Source: Eikenella halliae (lineage in GTDB: Bacteria; Pseudomonadota; Gammaproteobacteria; Burkholderiales; Neisseriaceae). From it: a DNA stretch of 64,000 bases. The notes beneath the pieces were generated by a model that was given only the letters and a program-made list of their open reading frames with translations, searched no databases and had not been told where the DNA came from. Made by a program: the position numbers and the translations under genes. The DNA is taken from assembly GCF_001648475.1 (NCBI RefSeq), contig NZ_LXSQ01000017.1, forward strand, positions 1 through 64,000, given 5' to 3'. Below are positions 43,366 through 51,078 of this stretch, piece by piece. Every line of letters starts with the position of its first letter. Positions within the stretch are counted from its first letter, which is position 1.

Positions 43366-43980
43366 TCAAGCCTGTTCGCGGAAATCTTCCCCCTTAAACA
43401 CCCGCCTCGGGTTGCCGCGCTCCACTTGGTAGAGCGATTTGTGCGCATCGGCAGCGTGTTGGCGCAGGGCGGTTTGGTGGTGTTCGGCCAGCTTGAGCGC
43501 GAGCAGTTCCAGCGCGCGTTTTTTGTTGGCGTGCTGGCTGCGCTCGCCCTCGGCGCGTACGGCGATGCCGCTGGCAAGGTGGACGGCGCGCACGGCGGAT
43601 TCGGTTTTGTTCACGTGCTGCCCGCCTTTGCCGCCGGCGCGGCAGGTTTGGAATTCGATGCCTTCGTTTTCCGGCAGCACGGGAATTTCAGGTAGCCTGA
43701 ACACGCCGATATACCAGTTTTTGCGCGGGTGCTGCGGCCGCAGCGGGCTGGGGCACACCCATTGCAGCGTGCCCTGCCAGCTTGCGGCCAGGCTTTCGGC
43801 ACGGCTGCCGGAGAGCTTGAGCACGGCGGAGAGGATGCCGTGTTTGCTCGGGGTTTGTTCCAATATTTCGGCCGCCACGCCAGCCGCTTCGGCCTCGCAC
43901 AGGATTTTTTGCAGGGCAAAACGGGCAAACATCTGGCATTCGGCCGGGCCTTGGGCGGTGGAAATTTGCAGATAAATCAT
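43366..43980 (-). CDS. prfH: Peptide chain release factor-like protein PrfH
   Basis: 204 aa. It holds the class I release-factor catalytic domain with the GGQ tripeptide at residues 119-121 (CRAGGKGGQHVNKTESAVR) but lacks the codon-recognition domain, as PrfH does. The basic helix SQHANKKRALELLALKL follows. PrfH is known to act on ribosomes whose 16S rRNA decoding centre has been nicked, releasing the nascent chain before RtcB2 repairs the rRNA. It is the last gene of a four-gene operon, 3 bases after the previous stop, with AAGGAAG as ribosome binding site. An in-frame DUS encodes FRLPEI. Confidence 0.93.
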   Translation of the reverse strand: MIYLQISTAQGPAECQMFARFALQKILCEAEAAGVAAEILEQTPSKHGILSAVLKLSGSRAESLAASWQGTLQWVCPSPLRPQHPRKNWYIGVFRLPEIPVLPENEGIEFQTCRAGGKGGQHVNKTESAVRAVHLASGIAVRAEGERSQHANKKRALELLALKLAEHHQTALRQHAADAHKSLYQVERGNPRRVFKGEDFREQA

Positions 43981-43983
43981 GGT

Positions 43984-44649
43984 TTACTTCCTTTTCATCT
44001 TTGGCCGGAACAAATGCTTGGCATCGAAGCCTTTGTTGCCGATTTTGTCTTGGTCGGGCACGCTCGGGCTGGTTTCGGCCTCGTTTTTGAGCTGCGAGAG
44101 GTATGCGCAAAGGTGTTGCCACACGATATCGGGGTCAATGTAGATACCGAGTGCGGAGAGCTGGGGGTTGGCGTAATAGGCAAACCTGCCTTCCTGCCAG
44201 CTGCGCAATCCGGTTTCGCACTCCAGCAGCAGCGGCGCGGCGGGCAATTCCTCCCGCGAGACTACGGTTTCGGCCTGGAATTTTTCGTTTGCACTCAATA
44301 AGTAGTCTCCATATTGCGGCAGGCAATATTCGCCGCCGTCGTGAAAACGGATTTGGGGGTAAATATCCCGGCCGGGATGCGACGGGCGGCGGATCACCTC
44401 GGCCACGTCGAACGAGGTGTAAACGCGCGCGCCCGTGTTGAACAAATACACGCGCAGCCTGCCCACATACAGCGCCGACATGGTCACGCACGCGCCGTAT
44501 TCCTTCTCCCACCCGGCGGGCGGCTCGGGCAGGCCGTGCGGGATTTCGGCATCCGGGCTCTGGCGGCGGTCGAACACCAGCACGGGGTCGATGCCGTATT
44601 TGGCTACTTTGTGGTCGTAAAAGTCTTTAAATTTACTGATGATTTTCAC
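43984..44649 (-). CDS. Unknown protein A of the rtcB-prfH operon
   Basis: 221 aa starting with GTG, 4 bases after its paralogue and 3 bases before prfH. The first 29 residues (MKIISKFKDFYDHKVAKYGI...) and the last 50 or so (IYIDPDIVWQHLCAYLSQLK to RPKMKRK) are nearly identical to protein B, while the middle differs. The middle has EYCLPQYGDYLL and a region that may bind something specific. No signal peptide or membrane helix. I do not recognise a named family. Operon position suggests a role in rRNA repair or ribosome rescue. Confidence 0.8.
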   Translation of the reverse strand: MKIISKFKDFYDHKVAKYGIDPVLVFDRRQSPDAEIPHGLPEPPAGWEKEYGACVTMSALYVGRLRVYLFNTGARVYTSFDVAEVIRRPSHPGRDIYPQIRFHDGGEYCLPQYGDYLLSANEKFQAETVVSREELPAAPLLLECETGLRSWQEGRFAYYANPQLSALGIYIDPDIVWQHLCAYLSQLKNEAETSPSVPDQDKIGNKGFDAKHLFRPKMKRK

Positions 44650-44653
44650 GGCA

Positions 44654-45349
44654 TCATTTCCTTTTCATTTTCGGCCGGAACGAATACTTGGCATCAAAGC
44701 CTTTGTTGCCGATTTTGTCTTGGTCGGGCACGGGCGGGCTGGTTTCGGCCTCGCTTTTGAGTTGCGAGAGGTATTCGCAAAGGTGCTGCCACACGATATC
44801 GGGGTCGATATACACGCCGAGGCCGGAGAGTTGCGGGTTTTCGGCAAAACTTTGGCGGCTGTTGAGCCGGGTGGGCCGGTTTGGGTCGGCGTAATAGGCG
44901 AGCAGCAGCGGCATATGGCGGTATTTGGCGATGATGGGATGGCTACGGCTGCAGCGGCGGGGGCTGAAGTCGGGCGTTTGGCTGTGGCGATACCCCGGCC
45001 AGTAGTAATTATGGCATTGCGGCAGGCAGTATTCGCTGCCGTCGAGGAAGCGCACCATGCTCAAGGGAAATCGGTGGCGGCGGTGTTGCAGATACACGGT
45101 ATCAATGTCGTATGAGCTGTACACCTGCTTCTCGACGGCAAACAGGAACACGCGCAGATTGCCGATATACAGCTCGGACACCACGGCGCACGCGCCGTAT
45201 TCCTTCTCCCACTCGGCAGGCGGCTTAGGTAGGCTGCGCAGGATTTCAGCATCTGGCGGTTGGCGGCGGTCAAAAACCAGCACGGGGTCGATGCCGTATT
45301 TGGCCACTTTGTGATCGTAAAAATCTTTAAATTTACTGATGATTTTCAT
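44654..45349 (-). CDS. Unknown protein B of the rtcB-prfH operon (paralogue of A)
   Basis: 231 aa, beginning 4 bases after the rtcB stop. It shares N- and C-terminal ends with protein A. Its central part is different and longer: VRFLDGSEYCLPQCHNYYWP, then a stretch rich in Arg, His and Ser (SPRRCSRSHPIIAKYRH). Both proteins share the invariant EYCLPQ core and end in a basic RPKMKRK tail whose codons also supply the AAAGGAA ribosome binding site of the following gene. The family is unknown to me; nucleic-acid binding is possible but not shown. Confidence 0.8.
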   Translation of the reverse strand: MKIISKFKDFYDHKVAKYGIDPVLVFDRRQPPDAEILRSLPKPPAEWEKEYGACAVVSELYIGNLRVFLFAVEKQVYSSYDIDTVYLQHRRHRFPLSMVRFLDGSEYCLPQCHNYYWPGYRHSQTPDFSPRRCSRSHPIIAKYRHMPLLLAYYADPNRPTRLNSRQSFAENPQLSGLGVYIDPDIVWQHLCEYLSQLKSEAETSPPVPDQDKIGNKGFDAKYSFRPKMKRK

Positions 45350-45353
45350 GCCA

Positions 45354-46493
45354 TCACTCCCCGCAGCCGCCGTTGGTTTTGTAGGTGAGCACCGGCTTGA
45401 GGCGGGCTATCGGCTCGATCAGGCCGGTCTGCCGCATGGCTTCGATGATGCTGTCGATGTTTTTGTAGGCCTGAGGGGCTTCTTCAAAAATCAAGGCTTT
45501 GTCGGCGCACACCACGATGCTGCCGAAAGTGGTGCGGCGCAGGCTGTCGGCACTGTATTTGTGCGACAGGCGGCCTTTGCATTCGCCGCGCTGCCATTTC
45601 CGCCCCGCACCGTGGGCGAGCGAATTGAGGGAGACCGTGCAATCAGCGGCCGGTTCGACTAAATAGCTGTAGTCGCCGCGCGAGCCGGGAATCAGCACCA
45701 GGCCGCAGTCGGACGGGGTGGCGCCTTTGCGGTGCAGCCAGCCGGTTTCGCCGCCGATTTCGGTGTGCTGCAGGAAGTTGTGGTGCACATCGAGCAGGCG
45801 GCGACCTTCGGCATGCCACCGCTCAAACATGCGCTCGGCAATCAGCAGGCGGTTGGCGCAGGCAAAGGTCAGCGCATCGTCGTGTTCGGCCAGGTAGGCG
45901 GCGGCCTCGGGGCTGTTTTCAGGTAGCCCTTGATGGCCGTGCGCGTCCACATGGCGGCGCAAAACCTGCTGGCCGAGCCCGCGCGAGCCGCTGTGCACGA
46001 ACAGTTGCAGGCAGTCGGTATTGAAGTTTTCAGGTAGCCTTTCGGGGCGGTAAACAGTATCTACGGTTTGCAGCTCGGCAAAATGGTTGCCGCCGCCGAT
46101 GGTGCCTAAGGCTACCTGAAAAGGATGCTGCGGCAGGATGCCGTTAATCCGTACCTGCCAGCTTTCATTCAGCGGCGCATCAATGCTACCGAGCTGTTTG
46201 GCCAACTTGGCGGGTTTGGCTTTGTGTGCAGGCAAATCGGTTTGCCACAGCGCCATGCCGCAGCCGATGTCGTTGCCGATGAGCGCGGGATAAAAACGGC
46301 CGAGGCTGAAAAATGCCGCGCCGATGGGATAACCGCGCCCGGCGTGCAAATCGGGCATACCGGCCACCCGGCGCATCTGCGGCAGGCGGGCGGTGGTTTG
46401 GAGTTGTTGGACGGCGTTGCCTTCAATCCAGGTGTTTGAATCGGCTATTAAAACAATGTTTTCAGAAATGATTTGGGGATTTTGTGTGCCCAT
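45354..46493 (-). CDS. rtcB: RNA-splicing ligase RtcB (RtcB2 type)
   Basis: 379 aa from the ATG at 46493; upstream in-frame ATGs read a proline/arginine-rich leader and are rejected. The metal-binding Asp and Cys are in GNDIGCGMALW. Further ligands are in HSGSRGLGQQVL and the GGGNHFAE motif. The His that carries GMP is in SLAHGAGRKW. The size and partner genes match the RtcB2 group that joins cleaved 16S rRNA together with PrfH. RtcB joins a 2',3'-cyclic phosphate end to a 5'-OH end using GTP. Two in-frame DUS copies and one inverted are inside the gene. Confidence 0.93.
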   Translation of the reverse strand: MGTQNPQIISENIVLIADSNTWIEGNAVQQLQTTARLPQMRRVAGMPDLHAGRGYPIGAAFFSLGRFYPALIGNDIGCGMALWQTDLPAHKAKPAKLAKQLGSIDAPLNESWQVRINGILPQHPFQVALGTIGGGNHFAELQTVDTVYRPERLPENFNTDCLQLFVHSGSRGLGQQVLRRHVDAHGHQGLPENSPEAAAYLAEHDDALTFACANRLLIAERMFERWHAEGRRLLDVHHNFLQHTEIGGETGWLHRKGATPSDCGLVLIPGSRGDYSYLVEPAADCTVSLNSLAHGAGRKWQRGECKGRLSHKYSADSLRRTTFGSIVVCADKALIFEEAPQAYKNIDSIIEAMRQTGLIEPIARLKPVLTYKTNGGCGE

Positions 46494-46509
46494 AATGTAC
46501 TTTCTTGCG

Positions 46510-46594
46510 GCGGATAAATCCGTTTGCGCACGGCTCTGCCAAGCACGCGTAAACGCGGCGGCAACAGCTCGAAACGGCAAATAAATTTATCCGC
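46510..46594 (-). promoter_or_regulatory. Long stem-loop in the rtcB leader
   Basis: GCGGATAAAT (46510-46519) pairs with ATTTATCCGC (46585-46594), and the next six bases CCGTTT pair with AAACGG (46572-46577) across a bulge. The stem ends 16 bases before the rtcB start, so it may regulate translation or stabilise the transcript. Confidence 0.5.
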
Positions 46595-46695
46595 AGAATG
46601 CAAACAGCAGGCGCGGCAAAGCAGCGCATCAAATGCAGTTTGTAAAATAGGGAGAAAGCAGCCCGAAGCGGGCGGCACAGAAAAAGGGAATGGCC

Positions 46696-46746
46696 TTAGG
46701 CTTCTGAGCTGCAAAGGATTGAGCGGAGGATTGAAGTGTACGGCAT
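46696..46746 (-). CDS. Short leader ORF upstream of rtcB (16 aa)
   Basis: MPYTSILRSILCSSEA with an AAGGAG ribosome binding site 6 bases upstream, the best-spaced one in this region. It ends 203 bases before the rtcB start and is followed by the long stem-loop. Its position suggests a leader peptide sensing translation. The function is inference; it could be a chance ORF. Confidence 0.4.
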   Translation of the reverse strand: MPYTSILRSILCSSEA

Positions 46747-46793
46747 AGCCAGCTCCTTTCTTTGCAGTGGTGAATGAATCATGAAAACCCGCG

Positions 46794-46823
46794 CATAGTA
46801 GCGGCCGGATACCGGCTGCGGCA
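46794..46823 (-). promoter_or_regulatory. Candidate promoter of the rtcB operon
   Basis: On the reverse strand TTGCCG and TACTAT are 18 bases apart (4 of 6 matches each), ending about 45 bases before the leader ORF. I saw no good sigma-54 site, which is used for the rtcBA operon of E. coli. Confidence 0.35.
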
Positions 46824-46891
46824 AGTGCACGGCAGAAAAGGCGGGAGGATTGTTGTATTTTTCCCGCACCATACCAGGTGTAGAAAACAAT

Positions 46892-46929
46892 AAAAACCGG
46901 CTGTCTAATCCATCAGACAGCCGGTTTCG
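46892..46929 (-). terminator. Strong terminator after the roadblock gene
   Basis: AACCGGCTGTCT and AGACAGCCGGTT form a 12-bp stem. On the reverse strand it is followed by TTTTTATTGTTTT. It separates the roadblock gene from the rtcB operon. Confidence 0.85.
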
Positions 46930-46939
46930 AATATGGCAA

Positions 46940-47296
46940 TTAGCCCAAGTTGCGTTCGGCGTTAATCAGGGAACGGCGAGCCAGAGCCAAGTTGGCTTTG
47001 CTTTTATCCAATACAGAATACAGGAAGAGGCCGTCATGACGCGGCAGCGGGCGCAGCAGGTGGTACTGGGTGCCCAAAGTCATCAAAATGTCTTCAACTT
47101 CATCCTTCAAACCAAGCATCTGCATGGTTTTCTTTTTGGCACGAATTACCTCAGTGTTACCTGCGGCAGCAATTTCCAAATCGATTGAGGGGCTGCCGCC
47201 GCCGGCCAACAACATGCCGCTGGAGTAATCCACGACTGCGGCAGCCAGAGCGCCATCCACGTTCAACATTTCCGCTACGGTTTTATCGTAATTCAT
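46940..47296 (-). CDS. Roadblock/LC7-domain protein
   Basis: 118 aa from the ATG at 47296. A GTG 18 bases upstream is an alternative start, but the ATG has GGAG at a reasonable distance. The sequence fits the roadblock/LC7 pattern (DGALAAAVVDYSSGMLLA, EIAAAGNTEVIRAKKKTMQM, LFLYSVLDKSKANLALAR). Such proteins act with small GTPases (MglB-like) or in regulation of motility or polarity. No partner GTPase is next to it. Confidence 0.8.
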   Translation of the reverse strand: MNYDKTVAEMLNVDGALAAAVVDYSSGMLLAGGGSPSIDLEIAAAGNTEVIRAKKKTMQMLGLKDEVEDILMTLGTQYHLLRPLPRHDGLFLYSVLDKSKANLALARRSLINAERNLG

Positions 47297-47808
47297 TTTC
47301 GACAAGATCTCCACAAAAACAAAATAAAAACAAATAATTTAAGCTTCCCGAAACCAATTCATACTCTCTACTTTGTAACTCAGGAAGGTTTGGCAGGCTT
47401 TATTATCCAAACAACATCGCCCACTTCTATTAGTGAGTTGGACTAGGCAGCTGGCTGAAAAAGCTTTTCCGCCCTGCCCAACGCTGAATCGCAGTATATG
47501 CCTTTTGCTTTTCAAAGTAAATATTAACACCGACATAATTGTATGTATTTGATGCATGACAATTTCGGGCACACCCACCTTGGCATCATAATATGCTTGT
47601 TTTTTATCCCATAAAGCCAAAACTGCCCATACGTTTGCCACCGTCAAACACTGCCCGGACAGCCTATCTTTTACACGACATAACCGTTTTTCCAGCCCGT
47701 CCCACTCCCCATCCGCCACTCCCCCATCTCTACCCTAGCACGGCAAAGAAGACCTTTGCACCATGCAGGCTTATAATTCCGCTTTCCTTCTTTTTCAGGT
47801 AGCCTCAC
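47297..47808. other. Intergenic region with an unresolved reverse ORF
   Basis: About 510 bases. A reverse open frame of 126 codons (47339-47719) exists, with no clear ribosome binding site, mixed composition and no family I recognise. I do not accept it as a gene. A DUS lies at 47795-47805, directly before folP. Confidence 0.3.
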
Positions 47809-48651
47809 ATGACACAACCCACCTGGCAAGCCGGGCGTTTCCGCATCGACTTATCCGCGCCCAAAATCATGGGCATCGTCAACCTCACCCCCGATTCCTT
47901 CTCCGACGGCGGCACTTATTCCCGCAGCGCCCGCGCCGCCCTCGCCCATGCCGAACGCCTGCTGGCCGAAGGCGCGCACATTCTCGACATCGGCGGCGAA
48001 TCCACCCGCCCCGGCGCCGCCCACGTTCCCCCCGAAGAAGAATGGGCGCGGCTGCAGCCCGTTGTGGAAGAAATCGCCAAATGGAACGTCCCCCTCAGCG
48101 TGGACACCCGCCGCAGCACCATCATGCAACGCCTGCTTGGCGACGGCCTCTCCGACATCATCAACGACATATCCGCCCTGGCAGACGGCGGCGCCATCGA
48201 ACTGCTCGCCGCCCACCCCGACACCGGTATCTGCCTGATGCACATGCAGGGTTTGCCCGAAACCATGCAAAACAACCCGCAATACCAAGATGTGGTGGCC
48301 GAAGTGGCAGGCTACCTGAAAGCCCGCGCCCAAGCCTGCCGATCCGCCGGTATCCGCTCCGAACGCATTGTGCTCGACCCCGGCATCGGCTTCGGCAAAA
48401 ACCTCCAACACAACATCCAACTCATGCGCCACCTGCCCGATTTGCAAGCGCAAACCGGCCTGCCCCTGCTCGTCGGCGTATCGCGCAAACGCATGATCGG
48501 CGAAATCACCGGCGAGGCCGAACCCGCCCAACGCATCCACGGCAGCGTGGCCGCCGCCCTCTATGCCGCAGAACGCGGCGCCGCCATCCTGCGCGTACAC
48601 GACGTGAAAGCCACTGCCGACGCGCTGAAAGTGTGGCAGGCTTTGCGTTAG
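47809..48651 (+). CDS. folP: Dihydropteroate synthase
   Basis: 280 aa. Signature motifs are IMGIVNLTPDSFSDGG, GGESTRPGA, and the C-terminal GVSRKRMIGE. It condenses p-aminobenzoate with the pterin pyrophosphate and is the sulfonamide target. The in-frame DUS at 48310 encodes AGYLKA. glmM, its usual neighbour, is not here. Confidence 0.96.
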   Translation: MTQPTWQAGRFRIDLSAPKIMGIVNLTPDSFSDGGTYSRSARAALAHAERLLAEGAHILDIGGESTRPGAAHVPPEEEWARLQPVVEEIAKWNVPLSVDTRRSTIMQRLLGDGLSDIINDISALADGGAIELLAAHPDTGICLMHMQGLPETMQNNPQYQDVVAEVAGYLKARAQACRSAGIRSERIVLDPGIGFGKNLQHNIQLMRHLPDLQAQTGLPLLVGVSRKRMIGEITGEAEPAQRIHGSVAAALYAAERGAAILRVHDVKATADALKVWQALR

Positions 48652-48664
48652 GCTGTTCCAGCAT

Positions 48665-48705
48665 TAAAAAGGCTACCTGAAAACCATTTTTCAGGTAGCC
48701 TCTTT
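48665..48705 (+). terminator. Inverted DUS terminator after folP
   Basis: AAAAAGGCTACCTGAAAA and its complement ending in TCTTT. Confidence 0.6.
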
Positions 48706-48727
48706 CCTGCTAATCAGCCCGCCGAAC

Positions 48728-48852
48728 TATAGTGGATTAAAATAAGAATGGGACAAGGCGGTAAGAATGGGACAAGGCGGCGAGCCGCAGACAGTATGAG
48801 TAATACGGCAAGGCGAACCAACGCTGTAGCATTCTTATTTTAATTCACTATA
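48728..48852. repeat. Correia element with a 19-bp internal duplication (125 bp)
   Basis: Bounded by TATAGTGGATTAAAATAAGA and TTTAATTCACTATA. TAAGAATGGGACAAGGCGG occurs twice in tandem near the left end, which explains the length of 125 instead of 106. The right end overlaps the last codons of the MFS transporter gene. Confidence 0.88.
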
Positions 48853-50082
48853 TCTTTCCGAACCGTATTCAAACAGCTGCCCGCTGAAGGCGAAGGCGGC
48901 GCACACCAGCAGCGCCAAGACTGCCGCCACGCTGTAGGAAGCAGGATAGCCCCACTGTTCGGCCAGGCGCAGGCCGGCGAAGCCCGCGGCGTAGGTGCCG
49001 GCCAGCAGCACGGAGAATTGCAGGCTGCTATCCAGCGCGGCGGTGGCGGGCTCGGATTTGTCCATCATCAGCGCCAGCATCACGGGCAGCAGCAGGGTGT
49101 AGCTCAGGCTCAGCGCCACGATTTGCAGCGGCGGCAGCCAATGGTGCAGCGCGGCGGCACGGTCTATCCAGGCAAAGGACGCCACCAATGGCAGTTGCAG
49201 CGCGCACAGCGCGGTTACGATGCGCCGCCGCGACTGCTTGCGCGCCAGATAGCCCGCCAGCGGCGTAACCGTCATGCAGGCAAGCGGGATGGCCACGGCC
49301 AGAATCGTGCCGGTTTGCGCGGGGCTGAAGCCCAAATCGCCCAGCTTGGGCACGAAGGTGGCGGCAATCCAGGCATAAGGCGTGGCGGAGGCGGCCAAAA
49401 GCAGCAGCCAGCGCAGGCCGCGCCCGGGAAGCCGCCAGAAGCCGAGCATGCGGGCAAACAGCGTGCCGAACCCGGCGGTGGGCGGCGTATCGGCCTCCGG
49501 CTCGCGGTAAAACCACACTTGCAGCAGCAACAAAACGTTGAACAGCAACACCAGCCCCATGGCGGCCTGCCAGCCCAAGCGGCGGAACACCAGCAGCACC
49601 AGCGCGCCGCCAATCATTTTCCCGGCGCGGGCGGCAACGGTTTGAATCACGCCGCCGAAACCGCGCTCGCGGTAGGGCAACAAAACGCAGCTTAAGCCGA
49701 GCACAGCGCAGCCGTAGAGCGTGCCGCAGGCGCACAGCAGCAGGCAGGCGGCGGCCAGCGGCGGGAAGCTATGCAGCGGGTTGATGGCGAGCAACACCAG
49801 CAGGGCCAGGCCGATGCCGCCGAGCGACACCAGCATCCAGCCGCGAAAGCGCCCGCAGCGGCCGATGCGGTAGCGCTCGATCAGGGTGGAAAACAGGATT
49901 TTGCCGCTCTCCACGCTGCCGATCAGGTAAATCCAGCCTAGCTGCTTCAGGTTGAAGCCGCCGCTTTTGAGGATGGTCATCAGCGCCACCAGATAAAAGC
50001 CGATGAGGGTGAATTTGTAGGTGCCGGCGGTGGCGAGCAGCAGCCAGTCGCGCCGGTTCGGACGGGATGAATCGTGTGCCAC
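48835..50082 (-). CDS. MFS/PAT-type transporter, possibly a siderophore (FptX/RhtX-like) importer
   Basis: 415 aa from the GTG at 50082, chosen for the perfect AGGAGG ribosome binding site 6 bases upstream. About 12 membrane helices are visible, with the MFS-like GWIYLIGSVESGKILFSTL loop. The PAT/AmpG-RhtX type is suggested by the helix pattern and by a TonB-dependent receptor upstream. The last codons (E-L-K-stop) lie inside a Correia element. Siderophore transport is inferred from context. Confidence 0.72.
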   Translation of the reverse strand: MAHDSSRPNRRDWLLLATAGTYKFTLIGFYLVALMTILKSGGFNLKQLGWIYLIGSVESGKILFSTLIERYRIGRCGRFRGWMLVSLGGIGLALLVLLAINPLHSFPPLAAACLLLCACGTLYGCAVLGLSCVLLPYRERGFGGVIQTVAARAGKMIGGALVLLVFRRLGWQAAMGLVLLFNVLLLLQVWFYREPEADTPPTAGFGTLFARMLGFWRLPGRGLRWLLLLAASATPYAWIAATFVPKLGDLGFSPAQTGTILAVAIPLACMTVTPLAGYLARKQSRRRIVTALCALQLPLVASFAWIDRAAALHHWLPPLQIVALSLSYTLLLPVMLALMMDKSEPATAALDSSLQFSVLLAGTYAAGFAGLRLAEQWGYPASYSVAAVLALLVCAAFAFSGQLFEYGSERYSELK

Positions 50083-50093
50083 GGGCGGCCTCC

Positions 50094-50501
50094 TCAGGCT
50101 TTTTCCGGCCTGAAGGCGGCCAGCGCGGCTTCGGCGCTGCGGATGGCGGCGGCGTAGTCGGCTTCCACAATGTAGTTCACGCCGAGCGTGGGCGCCATTT
50201 TGCCCGACTGCTGCCGCATCAAGTCCAGCTGTTGGGCATCGGGCTCGATCAGCAGCATGGCGGCGCAGCGTTCGTCCAGCAGCGGGCGGTGGGCGCGTAT
50301 CCAATCGAGATAGAGCTTGCGGTCGGCCACAATCTGGGCTTCTTCCTTTTGCAGGCGCATCGGGGCGCACACGGTGGCCAGGCGCGGGTGGCTTTGCAGC
50401 AGCACTTCGAATGCGTCGAGCCAGGCGGCAAACAGGGAAACGCCGACCAGGTCGGTGTAAAAAATGGTGCCTTGGGGCAGGGTTTTGACGGGGGTGAACA
50501 T
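50094..50501 (-). CDS. Hypothetical protein in the TonB receptor cluster
   Basis: 135 aa, soluble, ending 11 bases before the transporter start, so co-transcribed. The pattern (GTIFYTDLVGVSLFAAWLDAFE, then helices to ALAAF) may be a STAS/SpoIIAA-like fold, but I am not sure. It has two Asp/Arg-rich helices and no transmembrane segment. Function unknown. Confidence 0.6.
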   Translation of the reverse strand: MFTPVKTLPQGTIFYTDLVGVSLFAAWLDAFEVLLQSHPRLATVCAPMRLQKEEAQIVADRKLYLDWIRAHRPLLDERCAAMLLIEPDAQQLDLMRQQSGKMAPTLGVNYIVEADYAAAIRSAEAALAAFRPEKA

Positions 50502-50624
50502 GGTGGATTCCTTTTTGGTGTGGATTTGGTGGTTTCAGGTAGCCTCGATGCCTTTGCAGCCGTGTTGGGGTGGGGCTACCTGAAAACGTAAACTTTCGCG
50601 GAGTTCAAACCAACTCTGCTTTTT

Positions 50625-50730
50625 TATAGTGAATTAAATTTAAACCAGTACAGCGTTGCCTCGCCTTGCCGTAACGTGTGTACTGTCTGCGGCTCGCCGC
50701 CTTGTCCTGATTTAAATTTAATCCACTATA
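50625..50730. repeat. Correia repeat enclosed element (106 bp), inverted
   Basis: TATAGTGAATTAAATTTAAA to TTAAATTTAATCCACTATA, with the body reading in the opposite direction to the others (CAGTACAGCG first, GTCCTGATTT last). It may carry a promoter for the downstream genes. Confidence 0.9.
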
Positions 50731-50947
50731 GGTAGCCTTTGCCGCCTTATGCCGCATGGGGCTACCTGAAAAGGGAAGCGCGGCAAAATGCCGTCCTGCG
50801 GTCTGACTATCCTCTCTATCCAACGGAAAAGGGCGGGCAGGCGGCGCCAGCGTGCCGCAGGCGGGCTACCTGAAAAGGAAGCAGGGCAGCAGGGCGGGAT
50901 AAAACCTGCACTTGCAGTGTTTCAGGTAGCCTGATCGTGCCGCGAAC

Positions 50948-51070
50948 AGGCTACCTGAAAATTATTCGGCCGCGTTCGCTCCGTTGAAGTTCGCGCTTTA
51001 GTTCCGCAGAAACGGCCTCATTCGTGGGTTGCGTGTTAACTTCGTTGAAGCTGTGCTTTCAGGTAGCCTC
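50948..51070. repeat. Long DUS-bounded intergenic cassette
   Basis: AGGCTACCTGAAAAT and an inverted DUS enclose TTCCGCAGAAACGG and TTAACTTCGTTGAAGC. It lies just after the TonB receptor gene. Confidence 0.6.
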
Positions 51071-51078
51071 CGTTTTGC

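Larger units (their letters stand above)
50502..51078. other. DUS- and CREE-rich spacer between the hypothetical and the TonB receptor
   Basis: 577 bases with no gene. It holds seven DUS copies (50535, 50575, 50760, 50865, 50921, 50949 and 51059), one Correia element at 50625, and a long cassette at 50948-51070 with both recurring words. It separates the receptor from the rest of the cluster. Confidence 0.6.

Noticed and set aside
46823..46890. Sigma-54 promoter for rtcB
   Set aside because: Sequences like TGGTATGGTGC do not keep the GG-N10-GC spacing well enough; no RtcR gene is nearby.
47339..47719. 126-codon reverse frame between the roadblock gene and folP
   Set aside because: No ribosome binding site, no family pattern, mixed composition. 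It could be a remnant, but I cannot support it as a gene.
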